Assembly: GCA_964347765.1 (NCBI GenBank)
Contig: CAYGAG010000003.1
Location: 31,958-95,957 of the forward strand
DNA from: CAYGAG01 sp964347765
GTDB taxonomy: Archaea; Thermoproteota; Bathyarchaeia; Bathyarchaeales; Bathycorpusculaceae
Direction: 5' to 3'
Length of the DNA stretch: 64,000 nucleotides
Of the stretch, positions 26,714 through 34,909 are shown one piece after another; within the stretch, counting starts at the first letter, position 1, and every line of letters begins with the position of its first letter. Both the position numbers and the translations under genes were made by a program. The notes beneath the pieces are model-generated. The model was not told the DNA's origin, did no database searches, and worked only from the letters and a program-made list of their open reading frames with translations.

Positions 26714-27187
26714 ACTTTTGTCTTTGCGGCAGAGAGTAGCGGAATGGAATCTTTTAGAGACTTGACTCTGAGGACCGTTGATGTTTACAATTGTTGTAGA
26801 AGTCGTGAGGCAACAGCGAAGCTGAGAATTCTGAATGAGTTGTAGTGGATTCAAAGTATTCGCTGCACCACCTGCGTCACTTTCGACTGCCAAGAGAACT
26901 TCATACTCAAACTCAAGCAGTTTCCAGACCGAAGCATGGTTGTCAAAAGCTATCCAATTATGGGGCAGAAGAAGATTAGAGTTCAACACTCTCTGAAAGG
27001 ATGATATCGCGCTCAGTTTTTTCGGTGTCACCAGATTGAATCATTAAAGCATGGACAAGACTAGGTTCTCAGTGTGAGAGGAGCGTTTTTAATGCTCTTC
27101 GCGCAACCAAATTAGGACCACATGCTTGAGACAATCTATCCACAGCTATCCTTCAACCAAGAAAAATGAAGCATCTAACTCAGTTGA
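26714..27187. other. Gene-free stretch, possibly with a decayed frame
   Basis: No intact gene. On the plus strand ESFRDLTLRTVDVYN ... RILNEL is followed by an in-frame TAG and 52 further codons (IRCTTCVTFDCQENF, SMVVKSYPIMGQKK) before a TGA at about 27002. It may be a dead gene, family unknown. A 226-codon antisense frame over pfpI is a shadow. Confidence 0.3.
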
Positions 27188-27628
27188 TCACCTTTTCTTG
27201 AAGAACAACCAGTTTTTCTTGCCTTTGAATCTGATGAGGCAATAATCGCCAGTAAGTTTCTGACCTTTTATCTCAAAGATGAGTTTATCTTCCTTCCTGT
27301 CTTTCAGAATGTACTCCCCTTTGTCCCAGATCTCTACCGTGCCAGCACCATATTGTCCTTCTGGAACTGTCCCTTCAAAATCTGCGTATTCTATTGGATG
27401 ATCCTCCGTCTGTACTGCCAATCGTTTCACGCCACTTTCTGTTGGGGGAGTTTTAGGTACGGCCCAGCTTTTCAGTACTCCATTCACCTCCAGTCTTAGA
27501 TCATAATGTAGTTGGGTGGCTTGATGTTTCTGGATCACATAGACGTTCTCATGATTCTTGCACGTTCCACCTTTGGGTTCGGCTGTCTTCTCGAAATCCC
27601 TTTTCTTCCGATATTCTTTCAGAGTCAT
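27188..27628 (-). CDS. Stand-alone LigD 3'-phosphoesterase domain protein
   Basis: 146 residues. HYDLRLEVNGVLKSWAVPKT, LAVQTEDHPIEYADFEG and VPEGQYGAGTVEIWD are the manganese-dependent phosphoesterase domain normally found at the end of bacterial LigD, where it trims 3'-phosphates at broken DNA ends. Archaea often carry it as a single-domain protein. I start at ATG 27628 (MTLKEYRKKRDFEK); upstream codons in the same frame belong to the intergenic region. No ligase or Ku gene is visible nearby. Confidence 0.9.
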   Translation of the reverse strand: MTLKEYRKKRDFEKTAEPKGGTCKNHENVYVIQKHQATQLHYDLRLEVNGVLKSWAVPKTPPTESGVKRLAVQTEDHPIEYADFEGTVPEGQYGAGTVEIWDKGEYILKDRKEDKLIFEIKGQKLTGDYCLIRFKGKKNWLFFKKR

Positions 27629-27719
27629 CTCATCTTGTTCCTCAGATGACTGTAGAAGGAGAACCCATATATGCATCACGCATATCTGAGGCTTGCCTTA
27701 ACCCAAGGTGTCTGCCATG

Positions 27720-28344
27720 TCATTCGGGAAAGATGAAACGCAGAGACCATATGATCCGTATTCCAAGAAGAAATATAGTAAACTGTATTAAGGATCTCTT
27801 GGGATTTCGCTCTGTGGAGTTCAGGAGTGAGTTCTGACGTTGAAAGATACAGGAAACCCCCTGCTAAGAGGGCTATGAGTATTGGGCTCAGCGTTTCTGC
27901 AGTTTTGCCAAAAGAGAATCCGACAAGAAAGCTGGCTCCAATGATCATCCTGTCAATGAAGTGGTGGACTCCATCACCGATCAACTTCAGATAGGCAAGA
28001 ATTCCAGCAGAGTCTTTGCTTGGAGCTTTGATGCATACGTCGGCCTCATGAGGGTGACCATGATACCAATAAACGAATCTTTTCAAGAAAAAGAAGGCGA
28101 TGAATCCCACAGTTATGTACCTGAATGGAAGATAGGATTCCTCGAAAAGCTCTATGGCCTTTGGAAGAAGATCTAAGTATGCTGCACCCAAGATAGATCC
28201 TGCAGATAAAGCAATCAAGACGAAGAGGATCCTATGCAGCGTACCCTCTTTCAGAGACAAGGCAAGTATTCCAGTCAGAGATACCAAGCTGACGAGGAAG
28301 GTTGCTGCAATTGTGTTGGCAAGTCTTGCCAACACTGTATCCAC
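27720..28344 (-). pseudogene. ZIP-family metal transporter, inactivated by deletion and frameshift
   Basis: The N-terminal part is a normal ZIP protein (ALSAGSILGAAYLDLLPKAI, loop with YHGHPHEAD, GDGVHHFIDRMIIGASFLVG with the HxxxD motif). Directly after SFLV the sequence jumps to a later helix (AETLSPILIALLAGGFLYLS), so about 40 residues including the HEIPQE metal motif of helix 5 are missing. After STSELTPELHRAKSQEI the frame is lost; another frame gives the expected last helix LIQFTIFLLGIRIIWSLRFI and stop at 27720. The frame as read ends at 27676 in unrelated residues. With a missing helix and a frameshift, it is unlikely to transport. Confidence 0.72.
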
Positions 28345-28434
28345 TTCTCCACTCTCTATTCATATCTGTAGACCTGTTTTTAGAAATATAGATTTATTAC
28401 TAAAGATGGATTGAAAATCGTAAAGCTGATTCGG

Positions 28435-29319
28435 ATGACTGACCACTTGCACTCTTCAGGCAGCTTTAAATATTTGGCGATGGCCTTAGGGATTACCATA
28501 ACTTTTTTTGTTGTCGAACTAATCGGAGGAGTGCTTACGAAAAGCCTTGCTCTGGTGACAGATGCGTGGCATATGTTAAATGATGTCGTTGCCCTCTTCT
28601 TCGCAGTGGTGGCAGCCTGGTTTGCCCGACGACCCGTCGATATGAGGAAGACCTATGGGTACTACCGGGCAGAGATATTGGCAGGGTTCTTGAATGGGAT
28701 CTTTCTATGGGCGATTGTGGCATTTATTTTCTACGAAGCCCTCCAAAGGCTTCAGAGACCCTCTTCAGTAGAGAGTTTGAACATGTTGATCATTGCTGTT
28801 CTCGGTCTCGCAGCCAACGGGCTGTCCGTACTAGCTCTTTCCAGATCAAAGGAAGAAAGCCTCAATTTCAGAGGTGCGTTTTTACATGTGGTCGCTGACA
28901 CTTTGGGGTCACTGGGAGCAATTGTCGCCGGAGTTACAATGTACTTCACTGAATGGTATCAAGCTGATCCCCTAATCAGCATGGCAATAGGAGTGCTCAT
29001 CTTCTACACGTCCGCAAAACTCGTCCGAGACTCCGCCAACGTCCTTCTAGAAGGAGCACCCCACCATATTGACATAAGTGTGTTAAAACATAGAATACTC
29101 AGTCTGAACGATGTCGCCGGAATCCATGACGTTCACGTATGGTGTATCACTCCAACAAGGATGTGCTGTATGAGCGCCCACATAGTAGAAAAGAAAGGAA
29201 CGAATCGGAAGAAACTGATCTCAACCTTAATGGAGCTACTGAAGGACGAGTTTGGCATTGACCATACAACAATACAACTTGAGGAAGAAGGATACCCGAA
29301 AGCCCTCAGCGAACACTAG
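28435..29319 (+). CDS. Cation diffusion facilitator (zinc-type CDF exporter)
   Basis: 294 residues, six predicted membrane helices. DAWHMLNDVVALFFAV holds the HxxxD half-site of helix 2 and HVVADTLGSLGAIVAG that of helix 5, the zinc pattern of ZnT/ZitB. The C-terminal cytoplasmic domain (GIHDVHVWCITPTRMCCMSA) is the ferredoxin-like regulatory fold. It exports Zn or similar metals in exchange for protons. I take ATG 28435; the frame is open from a TTG at 28411. Divergent from the ZIP remnant, an importer/exporter arrangement of which only the exporter survives. Confidence 0.92.
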   Translation: MTDHLHSSGSFKYLAMALGITITFFVVELIGGVLTKSLALVTDAWHMLNDVVALFFAVVAAWFARRPVDMRKTYGYYRAEILAGFLNGIFLWAIVAFIFYEALQRLQRPSSVESLNMLIIAVLGLAANGLSVLALSRSKEESLNFRGAFLHVVADTLGSLGAIVAGVTMYFTEWYQADPLISMAIGVLIFYTSAKLVRDSANVLLEGAPHHIDISVLKHRILSLNDVAGIHDVHVWCITPTRMCCMSAHIVEKKGTNRKKLISTLMELLKDEFGIDHTTIQLEEEGYPKALSEH

Positions 29320-29423
29320 AATCCCGGGTTGAATCTCTCAGACGAGAAGACCTTCCATAGCTAGAAAGACTAAGGGTTTGCTTCAACGTTTCTGCCATCC
29401 TCTGTTGAAGATCTTTGGAAAGA

Positions 29424-29446
29424 TATATAAGCATGACGTATGTCAT
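29424..29446 (+). promoter_or_regulatory. NifU-like gene promoter: TATA box with ATGAC-N4-GTCAT operator
   Basis: ATATATAA (29423-29430) is followed two bases later by the perfect inverted repeat ATGACGTATGTCAT (29433-29446), between TATA and the expected start near 29452. The same TATATAAG-Y-ATGACGTATGT arrangement occurs at 37890-37909 in front of two Cys-rich regulators. Confidence 0.8.
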
Positions 29447-29483
29447 ACTAGGTCAAAACTTATAGTCAAAAGTCGGTGGCAAT

Positions 29484-29717
29484 ATGGAAAGGACAGTAAG
29501 GGATCGCGTTCAAGAAACCCTTCAAGAGTTAAGGCCAAAACTGCAAGCTGATGGTGGAGACATAGAATTTCTCGGAGTAGATGAGGGAGTAGTCAAGGTT
29601 AGATTGATGGGAGCTTGTGCTGGCTGCCCGATGTCAACTATGACTTTAAAAATGGGTGTGGAACGGTATCTCAAAGAGAGGATACCTGAAGTAGTAAGGG
29701 TTGATGCGATTCAGTAG
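29484..29717 (+). CDS. nfu: NifU C-terminal domain iron-sulfur scaffold (Nfu)
   Basis: 77 residues, a stand-alone Nfu domain. LRPKLQADGGDIEFLGVDEG and VRLMGACAGCPMSTMTLKMG are diagnostic; the CxxC pair binds a transient 4Fe-4S cluster passed to client proteins. GGTGG lies five bases before ATG. It appears monocistronic, with an operator directly after its TATA box that also occurs before two candidate Fe-S-binding regulators, so its expression is probably tied to Fe-S status. Confidence 0.93.
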   Translation: MERTVRDRVQETLQELRPKLQADGGDIEFLGVDEGVVKVRLMGACAGCPMSTMTLKMGVERYLKERIPEVVRVDAIQ

Positions 29718-29846
29718 TAGCACGAGCGACTCGTTACGACATGTTTTATTCTATTAGGATTAGAATAGAGTTCAAGAGTTGATTCGACAGATGCAGGCCA
29801 AAAGTCGAAGTCCACATTACCCATGCGACATGATAAGAGATATGGC

Positions 29847-30449
29847 CTACTCTGAGAACCGATCATTCGTCCACACATCGGCTGTGTCACTGTACCCTCG
29901 GCTTTCCCAATACCCGACTTCCTTCTTTGAGCTGAACTTTATCCGTGTAATCCACATAGCACTCTTGTAGGCATATTTGTCTGGAACGACGAGCCTCAAA
30001 GGAGCTCCGGTTCCTTCCTCCAAGTACTTGCCATTCAGCTTGTAGGCCAAAAGAACGCCTTCCCGCAGAAGCTCTTTCAATGGGAGAGAAGTAGAATATC
30101 CATCGGCACATTCAAAGGTAACATACTTGGCTGTTTTTTCTGGTTTTGCCAAGTTCGCTATTGTCTCAAAGAGGATTCCTTCCCACTTGAGACCGAGAAC
30201 GCTCCAACCTTCGACGCAGTGGAAATCGCTAGTAGATCTGATATTGGGAAGTCTTGATAGATCGTTCCAGCTGAGAGTGACTTGTTGATCAACCTGCCCA
30301 TCTATAAGTAAGTTCCATTTGTCCAGATCAATCTTTGGAACTGGAACACCGATCGTAGGATGGTTCCTTCCCCACTTCAGTAACTGCTCTACTGTAGACT
30401 GACCAGGTGGCAGACTTTTGCTTCTTCTCCCTTGGTTTTTCTTCGTCAT
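29847..30449 (-). CDS. Sulfite-oxidase-fold molybdopterin oxidoreductase
   Basis: 200 residues: WNLLIDGQVDQQVTLSWNDL, TSDFHCVEGWSVLGLKWEGI (Cys ligand of molybdenum), YVTFECADGYSTSLPL and APLRLVVPDKYAYKSAMWIT are the molybdopterin domain of the sulfite oxidase/MsrP family. There is no Tat signal or haem domain, and it is shorter than MsrP, so it is a cytoplasmic single-domain member of unknown substrate. I begin at ATG 30449; upstream codons to 30494 look untranslated. FdhD in this window indicates that the cell matures Mo enzymes. Confidence 0.85.
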   Translation of the reverse strand: MTKKNQGRRSKSLPPGQSTVEQLLKWGRNHPTIGVPVPKIDLDKWNLLIDGQVDQQVTLSWNDLSRLPNIRSTSDFHCVEGWSVLGLKWEGILFETIANLAKPEKTAKYVTFECADGYSTSLPLKELLREGVLLAYKLNGKYLEEGTGAPLRLVVPDKYAYKSAMWITRIKFSSKKEVGYWESRGYSDTADVWTNDRFSE

Positions 30450-30559
30450 ACGGTTCAAACAATATAGAACAGGCTTGAATAAACTTTGCCACACACGTGA
30501 TCAGTGTGATGACTGCGGAAGAATTATTAGAGTATAAATACACACAGAATTGATCCAGA

Positions 30560-30778
30560 ATGCCAGAAGTAGAAGACAACAAGAAGAATGTCGAGATTTG
30601 CAGAGATTTCTGTGGCAGCTGTCCTAGTTATCCGGGAACAAAAGAGTGGCTTTTCTGTTCTAGAGGCAGAAGCCGAAGGAAGATTGAAAAAGGGGGGTGT
30701 TTGTGCCCTTCTTGTCAGGTTTACATGGACTGTGACCTTTCAAGTCAATATTTCTGTACAGAGGGAATCCCAAAGTAG
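30560..30778 (+). CDS. Small Cys-rich protein (DUF2769-like)
   Basis: 72 residues with ten cysteines in repeated patterns: CRDFCGSCPSYPG, LFCSRGRS, GCLCPSCQVYMDCDL and YFCTEG. The FC-R-G-x-S and CLCPSCxVY blocks match the archaeal/clostridial DUF2769 family of probable metal- or Fe-S-binding proteins with unknown role. It lies tail-to-tail with superoxide reductase, a hint of redox function. Confidence 0.75.
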   Translation: MPEVEDNKKNVEICRDFCGSCPSYPGTKEWLFCSRGRSRRKIEKGGCLCPSCQVYMDCDLSSQYFCTEGIPK

Positions 30779-30796
30779 CTTGATACATGGACACTG

Positions 30797-31192
30797 TTAC
30801 TCGACTATTACTTTCGTTTCTTTTCCTTCCCATATCCCGTGCAGGTTGCAGAACCCTATAGCTCTTAAGTTTGTGGTCTCATCTAACGCCATGTTTATGG
30901 TTACGGCATATCCATCGCTTACTACAGGAGCGAAATCGATTCGTGATATCAGGCGGTCTCCAGCGTATAGTGTAATCCAGTTTATCCAGTGACCCAGAGT
31001 GTTGGGATGTTCTAAGCCGTCAATGCCGCCAACTCTAATCTTGACTTTGAAAGGCTCTTTGCCCTTCGCTCTTTCTGGTGCTTCTATGATTGGAACATGC
31101 TTCTTGGCCATATCAGTCAAGTTCGACCAGTCTTTAGGCTTGTTCAGTCTAGTTAATGAAAATTCTTTCTCATAGCTCAAGGCTTTTTCCAC
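30797..31192 (-). CDS. sor: Superoxide reductase (neelaredoxin type)
   Basis: 131 residues. It reduces superoxide to peroxide with a mononuclear Fe(His)4(Cys) site, and all ligands are present: KKHVPIIEAPE (His32), HPNTLGHWI (His62 and His68), and GFCNLHGIWE (Cys115, His118). The Glu usually preceding Lys-His in the first motif is Lys here, as in some archaeal enzymes that lack the sixth ligand. No desulforedoxin domain, so the one-iron form. Electrons would come from rubredoxin or another small carrier not seen here. Confidence 0.95.
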   Translation of the reverse strand: MEKALSYEKEFSLTRLNKPKDWSNLTDMAKKHVPIIEAPERAKGKEPFKVKIRVGGIDGLEHPNTLGHWINWITLYAGDRLISRIDFAPVVSDGYAVTINMALDETTNLRAIGFCNLHGIWEGKETKVIVE

Positions 31193-31574
31193 CTTAATGA
31201 TTTCGGCTAGGCGCTAATTGAGTGTGGCTGAGACCATATAAGTCTTTTTCGCACTCGATAGTCATCAAAGGTTTACCGACTTTGGTCGACATACTTCGAT
31301 ATTTTTGTGACACCTACCATCTTGCTTTCCTGGAATCGAATGATTAGACAGTATGGGAAATAGGTCTAGAAGACTAGGCGCAGAACATGTTCTCTATGTT
31401 CAGAATACGTTACGGCGTAAGAGTCATCAGAAATACTTATCAAAGAGTAACTAAGAAAGCTTGCGATGAGAATTAGCCTTTTAGCATTGTATTCCTCTGA
31501 CATTGATTGCCGCACCAGTAGGAGAGCCGTGGTTCGCTATGTCAATGTCGCTATGTCAATGTCGCTTTGTTGAG
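31193..31574. repeat. Gene-free stretch with a 14-base tandem repeat
   Basis: CGCTATGTCAATGT occurs twice head to tail (31535-31548, 31549-31562) and a third, degenerate start (CGCTTTGT) follows, ending four bases before the stop of the nicotinamidase gene. No gene is visible in the rest. Confidence 0.5.
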
Positions 31575-32156
31575 TTACTGTAGGGAGGCTAAAGTGGTCG
31601 TTTTTGCTCCTTTGTCAAGCATCTCTTGAATAGCTCTTTCACTATCACCAGGTTCCATGTCTATTCCACGTATTGCATCCTTTAGCAATACTGTTTGGAA
31701 CCCTAGATCCAAGGCGTCCAGCACTGTATTCTTCACACAGTAATCTGTCGCAAGCCCGCCAACGAAGACCCTTTTTATCCCATTCCTCTTCAGCTCACAC
31801 TTAAGATCGGTCTCGCCGAATCCGGAGTAGCTTTCCTGCTGGGGAGCGGTGGCCTTAGATATTATCTTCACATTCTCTGGGAGTTCAAGATCGAGATGGA
31901 ATTTTGCTCCTTCGCTCTCTTGTACGCAGTGGGGAGGCCACTTCCCACCCTGACGTTGAAAGGACAGGTGATCGGAAGGGTGCCAGTCTCTAGTAGCATA
32001 AATCTGCGCCCCTGCTCTTCTAAATGCCTTGATATACTTGTTCAAAATAGGTATCACCTGATCGCCTTGAGGAACAGGCAAGGCTCCGCCGGGGCAGAAA
32101 TCCTTTTGCAGATCTATAATTATGAGAGCATCTTTTTTGGAAATCGTGAAGGTCAA
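31575..32156 (-). CDS. pncA: Nicotinamidase
   Basis: 193 residues, isochorismatase-like hydrolase converting nicotinamide to nicotinate for NAD salvage. Motifs: LIIIDLQKDFCPGGALPVP (catalytic Asp), YATRDWHPSDHLSF (metal Asp/His), SKATAPQQESYSGF and VGGLATDYCVKNTVLDALDL (nucleophilic Cys). The start is TTG at 32156, supported by GGTGA eight bases upstream in GGTGACGTCAAA. Isolated from other NAD genes. Confidence 0.93.
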   Translation of the reverse strand: MTFTISKKDALIIIDLQKDFCPGGALPVPQGDQVIPILNKYIKAFRRAGAQIYATRDWHPSDHLSFQRQGGKWPPHCVQESEGAKFHLDLELPENVKIISKATAPQQESYSGFGETDLKCELKRNGIKRVFVGGLATDYCVKNTVLDALDLGFQTVLLKDAIRGIDMEPGDSERAIQEMLDKGAKTTTLASLQ

Positions 32157-32300
32157 TTTGACGTCACCATCTCGCTTCGTAGCAACATGATTCTACATGT
32201 TGATGGTTAGTTTATTTGCTTTCAGATCAAAGCGCACTTAAGCGTCTTCAGCTGAAAAAAGAATCAGGCTCCTTCAAGCAGACCGGGCATTTTAATACTC

Positions 32301-33275
32301 TTAATCTTCTCTGAGCGGTATGCCGAATTGACTGTTCCGTTTGGTCTTGAAGATCGATGACTGATCAGGCAGTATGTTCTTTTCCAGCTCTTTATATCGC
32401 TTTCTTAAGGTTACTTCGGTTATGTCTGCGGCTGCTGCCAAGTGCTTCTGTAAGACACCTTCATTCTGTTGCATGGCTGCGATGTATACAAGGCCAGCTG
32501 CGACTCCTTTAGGATCTTTTCCCGCCGTAAGACCCTTGTGCTGTGCTTTTCTTAACAGTCTGACGGCGGCCCCTTGAACCATTCCCGAGAGTCCGATCTT
32601 AGCAACTATCTTTGATATGTAGTCTGTGGGGTCGGGAACGGGCATGTTTATGGATAACCTTCGGAGAAGCAGTCTGTATGACATAGCTACTTCTTTCTTA
32701 TCTCGGGTACTGGCTTGTGAGATTTCGTCTAGACTCCTTGGCAGTTGGCCAAGCCTGCAAGCAGTGTAGAGAGAGGCGGCAATCAAAGCGTCTATGGATC
32801 TTCCTCTGACAAGATTCTTGTCTAGTGCCTTGCGATATATCATTGCTGCTCTTTGCTGTGTTGGCGATGGTATATCCAGTTTCTCAGAGATACGTTCCAG
32901 TTCGTCCATTGCCTGCATCAGATTTCGGCTTTTGGATTCGCGGATTCGAGAACGTATGTGCCAACGTTTCAGGCGATACATCTGCCTCTTAGTCTTGCTT
33001 GAAAGGGGGCGTCCAGAGGCGTCACGATCGACCTTTATCCAGGTAGATAGACCCTTGTCAAATCTAGCATAATCAGTGGGTGGGCCGGTTCTGCTTCGGG
33101 CCTCCTCTTCTTCTATGGTAAAAGCCCGCCACTCGGCGCTACGGTTTATCAGTTCATCTTTGAGTACAAGTCCACAGCTCCCACAGACAAGTTCACCTGT
33201 ATATTCGTCCCTGATCAAGTCTGAGCTTTCACATTCCGAACATTGACCATCTTTTACTATTTTCTGAGTCATCAT
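32301..33275 (-). CDS. tfb: Transcription initiation factor TFB
   Basis: 324 residues. The N-terminal zinc ribbon (CSEC ... CGSC) and B-reader (SAEWRAFTIEEEEARSRTG) precede two cyclin folds (LNMPVP-like repeat boundary; ALDKNLVRGRSIDALIAASL and GKDPKGVAAGLVYIAAM). TFB recruits RNA polymerase to TBP-bound promoters and contacts the BRE. GGTGA precedes a double ATG (33275 and 33272); spacing favours the second. A long 5' region with repeats lies upstream. Confidence 0.97.
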   Translation of the reverse strand: MMTQKIVKDGQCSECESSDLIRDEYTGELVCGSCGLVLKDELINRSAEWRAFTIEEEEARSRTGPPTDYARFDKGLSTWIKVDRDASGRPLSSKTKRQMYRLKRWHIRSRIRESKSRNLMQAMDELERISEKLDIPSPTQQRAAMIYRKALDKNLVRGRSIDALIAASLYTACRLGQLPRSLDEISQASTRDKKEVAMSYRLLLRRLSINMPVPDPTDYISKIVAKIGLSGMVQGAAVRLLRKAQHKGLTAGKDPKGVAAGLVYIAAMQQNEGVLQKHLAAAADITEVTLRKRYKELEKNILPDQSSIFKTKRNSQFGIPLRED

Positions 33276-33677
33276 AATTCACCTCAACCTTTCGCCGTGC
33301 CGCCATTACGGGTACGCCTTTTACGGCCTCTGCACTTGTGTTCTTAGAATTCATCTATTCACATATCTTCTAATATGAATACTGAGCAGAAGCACGTAAG
33401 AGCAGGTTCTTGCTTAATGCTTCTATATAAATATTGCCCTTTCGCTCTTATATAAAGGTTATGGTCAAAAGATACTGTCAAGCCATTTGACCCAAAGATA
33501 CTGCTTTGTGTATAACGTGGCTTGGCAAAGAGTCAACCGGGGAAGATACTGAACTTTGGAACTGAAAGCTGCACAGCATAGCTTTAGCGCGCGTTAATAC
33601 AAGACTGACGGCTCAGATTACCATATCAGACGTATAGTGCGCGGTCAAACTGCAAGAATCCTACCAAGACAATTCTG
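33276..33677. promoter_or_regulatory. Region upstream of tfb with TATA boxes, three AAGATACTG repeats and an inverted repeat
   Basis: TATA-like CTATATAAATA (33423-33433) and CTTATATAAAGG (33448-33459) face right. AAGATACTG occurs at 33469-33477, 33495-33503 and 33543-33551. GTCAAGCCA (33476-33484) pairs with TGGCTTGGC (33528-33536) apart from one mismatch. This could be a small RNA gene starting near 33480 or the leader of the downstream microprotein/exchanger genes. No known RNA family was recognised. Confidence 0.4.
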
Positions 33678-33842
33678 ATGAATTCGACGAACGATTTTGA
33701 CTTTGATACTAGTCTAAAACAAAAACTGGAAGGATATTTGTTGGCTGAAAATCAGGATCTCCTGCATGCGATTCTATCTTCTCGGAGTACAATATCGATG
33801 GAAAAGGAAATCTATGAGAAGGGATATTTAGAATTACGGTGA
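33678..33842 (+). CDS. Small hypothetical protein, 54 residues
   Basis: ATG at 33678 to TGA at 33840-33842, ending ten bases before the exchanger gene. The product is acidic and helical (LKQKLEGYLLAENQDLLHAI, MEKEIYEKGYLELR) with a natural codon pattern and no cysteines. Its tight spacing suggests co-transcription with the exchanger. No family recognised; no clear ribosome site. Confidence 0.5.
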   Translation: MNSTNDFDFDTSLKQKLEGYLLAENQDLLHAILSSRSTISMEKEIYEKGYLELR

Positions 33843-33852
33843 GTGCGACACG

Positions 33853-34803
33853 ATGGTTGATTTGATTGTCCAGCTGCCCATTCTTGCCATTTCGCTCATT
33901 GTTCTGGCTTCAGCCAGCCACTTTGCGATAGGATCAATAGAGAAGATTATTGGACTCACTGGTTTGAGCGAAGCTTCTACAGGTTTCGTGATTCTTGCAG
34001 TGATGACATCCACGCCAGAGATACTCGTAGGTCTCTTTTCTATTCTACAAGGAGACCCTGCGATCAGTATAGGTACTATTTTGGGTTCAAATATCTTCAA
34101 CGTGGCGGCCGTCTTGGGCATCTTAGGAACCCTAGGCTATCTCAAAACGTGCTGCACGGAACTCTTAGTAGAGTTGACAGACATTCTATTCTTAACGACA
34201 TTGATCCCGCTGCTGCTTGTCATTTCTCACTACCATTTATTCAATGTTTCAAGTCCTATAGTCGGCGCGATTCTTCTAGGAACCTTTTTCGTAAATATAT
34301 ATCTGATGACTAGAAAGAGAATGCCCCCCGTCAAGATGAATGAGGTAGTCGAAGCCCCAAGAAAAAGGGAAGCGAAGACTGTTATTGCAAAGTTGCTTGT
34401 CAGCTTTGTTGCGGTTGTAGTTGCCGCGCGTTTTGTCGTCTACTCTGGTTCAAACATTGCAGTGTTGCTTGGTGCCCCGCCAATCTTGATTGGGGCCAAA
34501 GTTATCGCTATGGGCACATCTCTCCCAGAACTTACACTGGACTTCGTAGCAGTCAGACGAGGACGTGTTCAGTTGGCTATTGGCGACATAATCGGTTCTA
34601 ATCTCACAAATCTAACCCTAGTTCTTGGAATAGTCCTAATCACCTCACCGTTCCAAGTCAACATGACGGTTTTTTCAGAAATCCTTCCATTCATGCTGAT
34701 CACGCTCGTCATATTTTGGCGGTTTCTGACAAGAGGCGGCATCTCACAAATCGGCGGAATAGTCTTGCTGATGACGTACATACTGTTTCAAGCTGTCACA
34801 TAG
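33853..34803 (+). CDS. Sodium/calcium exchanger family (CaCA) membrane protein
   Basis: 316 residues, about ten membrane helices in two inverted halves. The alpha repeats are present: TSTPEILVGLFSILQ with SIGTILGSNIFN in the first half, and GTSLPELTLDFVAV with AIGDIIGSNLTN in the second, each carrying the ion-binding Glu and Asn. The family exchanges Ca2+ (or Na+/K+) across the membrane. The loop between halves is short and Lys/Arg-rich (RKRMPPVKMNE). First repeat and second repeat both intact, so it should be functional. Confidence 0.92.
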   Translation: MVDLIVQLPILAISLIVLASASHFAIGSIEKIIGLTGLSEASTGFVILAVMTSTPEILVGLFSILQGDPAISIGTILGSNIFNVAAVLGILGTLGYLKTCCTELLVELTDILFLTTLIPLLLVISHYHLFNVSSPIVGAILLGTFFVNIYLMTRKRMPPVKMNEVVEAPRKREAKTVIAKLLVSFVAVVVAARFVVYSGSNIAVLLGAPPILIGAKVIAMGTSLPELTLDFVAVRRGRVQLAIGDIIGSNLTNLTLVLGIVLITSPFQVNMTVFSEILPFMLITLVIFWRFLTRGGISQIGGIVLLMTYILFQAVT

Positions 34804-34909
34804 AACCTCTACTTGTAACTAAGAGAAAACCTCTGCAATATCAGATCCCTCAGACCAATGATGAAACTTAAATAATATTTAATCCACAAGTTCTACGGTG
34901 TTGATTTTT

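Noticed and set aside
26351..27031. Minus-strand frame of 226 codons over pfpI
   Set aside because: It is antisense to a well-recognised PfpI gene, has no domain, and ends in non-coding DNA.
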